From Candidatus Hydrogenedentota bacterium (GTDB lineage: Bacteria > Hydrogenedentota > Hydrogenedentia > Hydrogenedentales > SLHB01), in assembly GCA_020848835.1 (NCBI GenBank), contig JADLHJ010000035.1:62001-126000 (forward strand): a stretch of 64,000 nucleotides of DNA. The letters run 5' to 3'. The number at the start of each line of letters is the position of its first letter. The stretch's first letter is position 1. This document shows, piece by piece, positions 59,663 to 64,000 of the stretch. Under the pieces are notes generated by a model. It was not told where the DNA came from. It was given only the letters and a program-made list of their open reading frames with translations, and made no database searches. The position numbers were made by a program, and so were the translations under genes.

Positions 59663-61171
59663 ATGGCGAAGTTTTATAACGAGCCGTCTCGCACGTTTAG
59701 CGAGTATTTGCTGATTCCGAGTTTGACGACGAAGGAGTGCGTGCACGAGAACGTGGACCTGAGCGCGCCGTTGGTGAAGGGAAAGCCGGACGAAAAGGTG
59801 TTGCGGCTGAACATTCCGTTTACGTCGTCGATCATGCAGTCAGTTTCGGATGCGAACATGGGCATCGCGTTGGCGCGCAGCGGGGGGATGTCGTTCATCT
59901 TCTGTTCGCAGGGGATCGAGTCGCAGGCGGAGATGGTGCGCAAGGTGAAGAAGTTCAAGGCGGGCTTCGTCACCAGTGATACGAATTTGCGGCCGGACCA
60001 AACGCTCGGCGATGTGGTGAATGCGACGAAGCTTGTGGGGCATTCGACGATCGCGATCACCGACGATGGCACGGCGAACGGGAAGCTGCTGGGCATTCTG
60101 ACGAGCCGGGATTATCGGGTGCATAAGGCGGGGCTGGACGCGCCGATCAGCAAGTTCATGACGCCGTTCTCGAAGCTGGTGTATGCGAAGGAAGGCATTT
60201 CGCTGAGCGAAGCGAATGAGCTGATCTGGGAGAAGAAGCTTAATTGCCTGCCGATTATTGGTGACGAACAACAGCTTCGCTATCTGGTGTTTCGCAAGGA
60301 CTACGACGAGCACAAGGAAAACCCGAACGAACTCGTGGACGCGGAGAAGCGGCTGGTCGTGGGCGCGGGGATAAACACGCGAGATTATAAAGAGCGCGTG
60401 CCGGCGCTGGTTGAGGCGGGTGCGGACATTCTTTGCGTGGATTCTTCGGACGGCTATTCGGAGTGGCAGGGCGACGCCATCCGCTGGATCAAATCGACGT
60501 ATGGCGCGGATGTGAAAGTCGGCGGCGGTAACGTCGTCGAAGAAGACGGATTCCGGTATCTCGTGGATGCGGGCGCGGATTTTGTGAAGGTAGGCGTGGG
60601 CCCGGCGTCGATCTGCATCACGCGCGAGCAAAAGGGCATCGGGCGCGGGCAGGCGACTTCGTTGATCGAAGTGGCGAAGGCGCGCAATCAATATCTGGAA
60701 GAGACGGGCGTGTATGTGCCGTTGTGTTCGGATGGCGGGCTGGTGATGGATTATCACATCGTGCTGGCGCTGGCGATGGGTGCGGATTTTGTGATGCAGG
60801 GGCGCTACTTCGCGCGGTTCGACGAGAGCCCGGGCCGCAAGATTCTGATTCGCGGTAATTACATGAAAGAGTATTGGGGCGAGGGTTCGGAGCGCGCGCG
60901 GAATTGGCAACGGTATTCGGAAGGCGGCGGCACTGGGCTGACCTTTGAAGAAGGCGTGGATGCATACGTGCCGTATGCGGGGCGTTTGAAAGACAATCTG
61001 GCGGTGACGCTGGCGAAAATAAAATCAACCATGTGCAACTGTGGATCGATTTCGATCAAGCAGTTGCACGATACTGCGCGCCTCACGCTGGTCTCGGCGA
61101 CGAGCATCCGCGAAGGCGGCGCGCACGACGTGATGCTGAAAGAGAGCGACGTCATGACATCGGAGAAATAG
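59663..61171 (+). CDS. guaB: IMP dehydrogenase
   Basis: 502 aa. Converts IMP to XMP with NAD, the first committed step of GMP synthesis. The TIM barrel begins [20 protein letters not shown], a CBS pair spans about residues 95-230 ([35 protein letters not shown]), and the barrel resumes with [29 protein letters not shown] and the catalytic loop [20 protein letters not shown] with Cys318. The loop differs from the classical GIGPGSICTTR, and the later [20 protein letters not shown] lacks the usual GGI(R/K)SGD wording, so it belongs to a diverged IMPDH subgroup. GGAAGGG precedes the ATG; guaA follows after 16 bases. Confidence 0.93.
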   Translation: MAKFYNEPSRTFSEYLLIPSLTTKECVHENVDLSAPLVKGKPDEKVLRLNIPFTSSIMQSVSDANMGIALARSGGMSFIFCSQGIESQAEMVRKVKKFKAGFVTSDTNLRPDQTLGDVVNATKLVGHSTIAITDDGTANGKLLGILTSRDYRVHKAGLDAPISKFMTPFSKLVYAKEGISLSEANELIWEKKLNCLPIIGDEQQLRYLVFRKDYDEHKENPNELVDAEKRLVVGAGINTRDYKERVPALVEAGADILCVDSSDGYSEWQGDAIRWIKSTYGADVKVGGGNVVEEDGFRYLVDAGADFVKVGVGPASICITREQKGIGRGQATSLIEVAKARNQYLEETGVYVPLCSDGGLVMDYHIVLALAMGADFVMQGRYFARFDESPGRKILIRGNYMKEYWGEGSERARNWQRYSEGGGTGLTFEEGVDAYVPYAGRLKDNLAVTLAKIKSTMCNCGSISIKQLHDTARLTLVSATSIREGGAHDVMLKESDVMTSEK

Positions 61172-61187
61172 CGCAGCGCGCAACACC

Positions 61188-62735
61188 ATGCAGTCACACG
61201 AACGGCCCATCATCGTCCTCGATTTCGGCGCGCAGTACAGCAAGCTGATCGCGCGGCGCGTGCGCGAACAAAAAGTGTTCAGCCTCATCGAGCCGTTCAA
61301 CATCTCGATCGAGAAGCTGAAGGCGCACAACCCCGCGGGGATCATTTTCAGCGGCGGACCTTCGAGCGTGCATGCAGAGGGATCTCCGAAGCCGGACCCG
61401 CGCGTGTATGAGTTGGGCGTGCCGATTCTCGGTATTTGTTATGGCGTGCAGCTTTTCGCGGATATGCTCGGCGGGAAAGTGGAGCGCGCGGCGAAGCGCG
61501 AGTATGGGATTGCGCAGCTTGATCATCACGACAGCACCGGTTTTCTCGACGGCATGGATGCGAAGACCCAGGTGTGGATGAGCCACGGCGATTCGATTAC
61601 GAAGTTGCCGGACGGGTTTTCGACGATTGGGACGACGGAGAATTGTCCCTTTGCCGCGGTGGTGGATACAAAGCGCAAGTTCTACGGCGTTCAGTTTCAC
61701 CCCGAAGTTGTGCATACACCGCAGGGCACGCGGTTGCTGGCGAATTTTGTGCACAAAATCTGCGGCGAGGATTCGAGCTGGACGATGGGTTCGTACCTCG
61801 ATTCCGCGATCGCGACGATCAAGCAGCAAGTGGGCGACGGTCGCGTTGTCTGTGGGCTTAGCGGTGGCGTGGATTCTAGCGTTGCCGCCGCGCTGATACA
61901 CAAGGCGATTGGCGATCAGCTTGCCTGCGTGTTTGTGAATAACGGATTGCTGCGCAAGGGAGAGGCGGAACTCGTTCAGAAAGTGTTCCGCGACAATTTT
62001 CATATTGATCTGCATTACGTCGATGCGGAGAAGCGTTTCCTGGATGCACTAAATGGCGTGACGGATCCCGAAGACAAGCGCAAGATTATCGGGCGCTTGT
62101 TTATTGAAGTGTTTGAAGAAGAAGCCAAGCGATTGGGCAAGGTCGATTTTCTTGCACAGGGCACGCTGTATCCCGATGTGATTGAGAGCGTATCGGCTAC
62201 GGGCGGGCCGTCGGTGACGATTAAGAGTCACCACAACGTCGGCGGGTTGCCGGAACGCATGAAGCTGAAACTTGTCGAGCCGTTGCGCGAACTGTTTAAA
62301 GATGAAGTGCGCGAGCTAGGGAAAGAGTTGGGTTTGCCGGATGACATCGTGTGGCGGCATCCTTTCCCCGGCCCTGGTCTGGGCGTGCGTTGCGTGGGTG
62401 AAGTGACTAAGGAACGGCTGGACACGTTGCGTGACGCGGATGCGATTTTTATCGAAGAGATTCACAAGGCCGGGTTGTACGGCGATATTTGGCAAGCGCT
62501 CGTTTGTTTGTTGCCGGTGCGCAGCGTTGGCGTGCAGGGCGATGAACGTACCTACGAGGAAGTCTGCTCGTTGCGCGCCGTCACTTCCGAAGATGCCATG
62601 ACCGCGGACTGGTTCCGCTTCCCGCCCGACGTGCTACAGCGCGTCTCGAACCGCATCTGCAACGAGGTCAAACACATCAACCGCGTCCTCTACGACGTCA
62701 CAAGCAAGCCGCCCGGCACGATCGAGTGGGAGTGA
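61188..62735 (+). CDS. guaA: GMP synthase (glutamine-hydrolysing)
   Basis: 515 aa. Aminates XMP to GMP using glutamine and ATP. The class I amidotransferase domain has the nucleophile Cys84 in [11 protein letters not shown] and the His/Glu pair in [13 protein letters not shown]; the ATP pyrophosphatase domain has the P-loop [17 protein letters not shown]; and the C-terminal dimerisation domain ends in KPPGTIEWE. All motifs are complete and the length is normal. Second gene of the guaBA operon; there is no Shine-Dalgarno directly before the ATG, which fits coupling to guaB. Confidence 0.97.
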   Translation: MQSHERPIIVLDFGAQYSKLIARRVREQKVFSLIEPFNISIEKLKAHNPAGIIFSGGPSSVHAEGSPKPDPRVYELGVPILGICYGVQLFADMLGGKVERAAKREYGIAQLDHHDSTGFLDGMDAKTQVWMSHGDSITKLPDGFSTIGTTENCPFAAVVDTKRKFYGVQFHPEVVHTPQGTRLLANFVHKICGEDSSWTMGSYLDSAIATIKQQVGDGRVVCGLSGGVDSSVAAALIHKAIGDQLACVFVNNGLLRKGEAELVQKVFRDNFHIDLHYVDAEKRFLDALNGVTDPEDKRKIIGRLFIEVFEEEAKRLGKVDFLAQGTLYPDVIESVSATGGPSVTIKSHHNVGGLPERMKLKLVEPLRELFKDEVRELGKELGLPDDIVWRHPFPGPGLGVRCVGEVTKERLDTLRDADAIFIEEIHKAGLYGDIWQALVCLLPVRSVGVQGDERTYEEVCSLRAVTSEDAMTADWFRFPPDVLQRVSNRICNEVKHINRVLYDVTSKPPGTIEWE

Positions 62736-62746
62736 CGGGACGTTTT

Positions 62747-63067
62747 ATGCCCGACTATATCCTCACCGAGAATCTTCGCGCGGCTATTGAGATTCAGACG
62801 GACAGCATCGTTAGCAAGACCGTATTTGGAAGCGAGCACACGAAAGTTGTGCTGATGGCGCTTGATGCGGGGCAGGAGTTGTCGGAGCATACGGCTGCGA
62901 TGCCTGCGGTCATTCATTTGATCGAGGGGGTGGCGGAAGTGTTGCTAGGGGACGACGTGCATCGGCTTGAGGCGGGGGCTTGGATGCATATGCCTGCGAG
63001 TTTGCGGCATGCGGTGAAGGCGGTAACGCCGACGGTGTTGTTGTTGACGTTGTTTAAGAAGCACTGA
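62747..63067 (+). CDS. Small cupin protein
   Basis: 106 aa single cupin barrel: VVLMALDAGQELSEHTAAMP, AVIHLIEGVAEVLLGDDVHR, LEAGAWMHMPASLRHAVKAV. The first motif has only one of the usual two His (SEHTA), and the second has LRHAV, so metal binding is possible but reduced. Function unknown; relatives are often annotated as cupin_2 proteins. ATG 62747 lies twelve bases past the guaA stop; a GTG at 62726 would overlap guaA. Probably a third gene of the guaBA operon. Confidence 0.8.
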   Translation: MPDYILTENLRAAIEIQTDSIVSKTVFGSEHTKVVLMALDAGQELSEHTAAMPAVIHLIEGVAEVLLGDDVHRLEAGAWMHMPASLRHAVKAVTPTVLLLTLFKKH

Positions 63068-63353
63068 GACGGGCGAATTCCTTTTTGGCGGCTTATTTCT
63101 ATTTTGCAGAGTACTGTCCCTCTCCCACCGCGTAAACGCGGAACTACAAACCTGAATGCGGATGCAGTGGACACTGTGGACATTGTGGTTCCGCTGCTGC
63201 GGGGTGAACGCACCTATTTGTATGGTGCGGCGCGGCATTCTTACGAATACGTAGGATATTTGTTAATGGGATTTCAATCGCCGATTTGCGTATCTACCGT
63301 TAAGTTGTTGTTTGGCATTCACTAGCCGCTCGTCGCAAAACAGATACGAGGCC
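63068..63353. other. Intergenic region before the P-II promoter
   Basis: No gene seen. It contains a copy of repeat family B (63128-63152) and no terminator I can identify. Confidence 0.5.
63128..63152 (-). repeat. Dispersed repeat family B, copy 3
   Basis: 25-bp element; on the plus strand it begins CCGCGTAAACGCGG (itself a small hairpin) and ends AACTACAAACC. It matches the copies at 59043-59067 and 59137-59161. Confidence 0.6.
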
Positions 63354-63370
63354 TTGGCATTGGGGTTGCT
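63354..63370 (+). promoter_or_regulatory. Sigma-54-type promoter upstream of glnB/glnK
   Basis: TTGGCATTGGGGTTGCT fits the -24/-12 consensus TTGGCAC(N5)TTGCW, with GG (63356-63357) and GC (63368-63369) separated by exactly ten bases. Transcription would start near 63381, giving a leader of about 130 nt. Its position before a P-II gene and glnA is where NtrC/sigma-54 control is expected. Confidence 0.75.
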
Positions 63371-63380
63371 CTTCGTCAAG

Positions 63381-63851
<471 letters not shown>

Positions 63852-63917
63852 GCAAGACAGCGCCCAACGCCACGGGGGCGTTTAACAACGACGGGACAGA
63901 TTGGGACGGAGGGAGTC

Positions 63918-64000
63918 ATGAGAAAAGATTTGAGTCCAAAGGATGTAGTCGATCTTATAAAAAAGGAAAGTGTGAAGTTTGTCGATATGCGCTTCATGGA
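63918..64000 (+). CDS. glnA: Glutamine synthetase, 5' end
   Basis: Only the first ~27 codons lie in the window. The protein starts MRKDLSPKDVVDLIKKES and continues VKFVDMRFMD, the usual N-terminus of type I glutamine synthetase (the vkfvDlrf motif). GGAGGGAG lies four bases before the ATG. Its place after the P-II gene supports the identification. The rest of the gene is outside the window. Confidence 0.85.
   Translation, partial: MRKDLSPKDVVDLIKKESVKFVDMRFM

Noticed and set aside
59269-59679. 136-codon plus-strand frame before guaB
   Set aside because: It is translated from both arms of the 104-bp palindrome and overlaps the guaB start.
59840-60910. 356-codon minus-strand frame and one of 273 codons at 61194-62015
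   Set aside because: Antisense to guaB and guaA, which are unambiguous.

Overview
The window is bacterial chromosome of moderately high GC with dense gene packing. It shows no phage, transposase, CRISPR array, rRNA or tRNA gene that I could recognise. The gene content points to the Planctomycetes/Hydrogenedentota neighbourhood of the PVC-like bacteria: Tat-exported Gfo/Idh/MocA oxidoreductases, a MoxR-DUF58-BatA-vWA-DUF4175-DUF4159 cluster, long secreted proteins of unknown function, a heavy-metal RND pump with a His-rich partner, and intergenic islands of short palindromic repeats. This placement is inference from gene families, not from a marker gene.

Layout. 1-1.2 kb: tail of a DUF2400 gene and a 2-Cys peroxiredoxin. 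1.2-3.8 kb (minus): bicupin, methyltransferase and GT2 glycosyltransferase operon. 3.9-9.7 kb (plus): FprA-type ferredoxin reductase, then an acyltransferase-like membrane protein, an S45 acylase lipoprotein and an APH-fold kinase, tightly packed. 10-11 kb: ECF sigma factor with an overlapping membrane protein. 11.4-12.8 kb: Tat-exported oxidoreductase. 12.9-20.1 kb (minus): CusCBA-like metal efflux operon headed by a His-rich exported protein and closed by a lipoprotein. 20.2-22.9 kb: two secreted proteins, one a subtilase. 23-25.5 kb (minus): membrane metallophosphoesterase and SGNH protein. 25.6-26.8 kb: small YfiM-like protein and a Cys-Pro repeat fasciclin protein. 26.9-29.4 kb (minus): AlgI/AlgJ-type O-acetylation pair. 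29.5-32.3 kb (minus): lipoprotein, TolB-like propeller, second Tat oxidoreductase. 32.4-44.2 kb (minus): the eight-gene MoxR cluster. 44.5-51.1 kb: RRM protein, membrane proteins, endonuclease III/PolX repair pair, sugar isomerase-like protein, lipoprotein hydrolase, SCP2 protein. 51.5-58.4 kb: a sensor protein cut off at its kinase domain, aldehyde dehydrogenase, TolC-like protein, solute-binding lipoprotein. 58.4-59.7 kb: a repeat island without a convincing gene. 59.7-64 kb: guaB-guaA, a small cupin, and a sigma-54-type promoter in front of P-II (glnB/glnK) and the start of glnA.

The most unusual system is the MoxR cluster (32374-44182). A MoxR AAA+ ATPase, a DUF58 protein, two membrane vWA proteins and a large coiled-coil membrane protein are transcribed with three exported Cys-bearing proteins: a DUF4159 protein with four consecutive cysteines, a metallophosphoesterase-like lipoprotein whose metal ligands have all been replaced but which carries a C-x8-C-x-C motif, and a thioredoxin. 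I suggest an envelope machine that assembles or loads a metal or redox centre; this is a hypothesis. Secondary points of interest are the metal-efflux operon with its palindromic operator candidate, the Cys-Pro repeat fasciclin protein, the kinase-less sensor and the dispersed repeat families.
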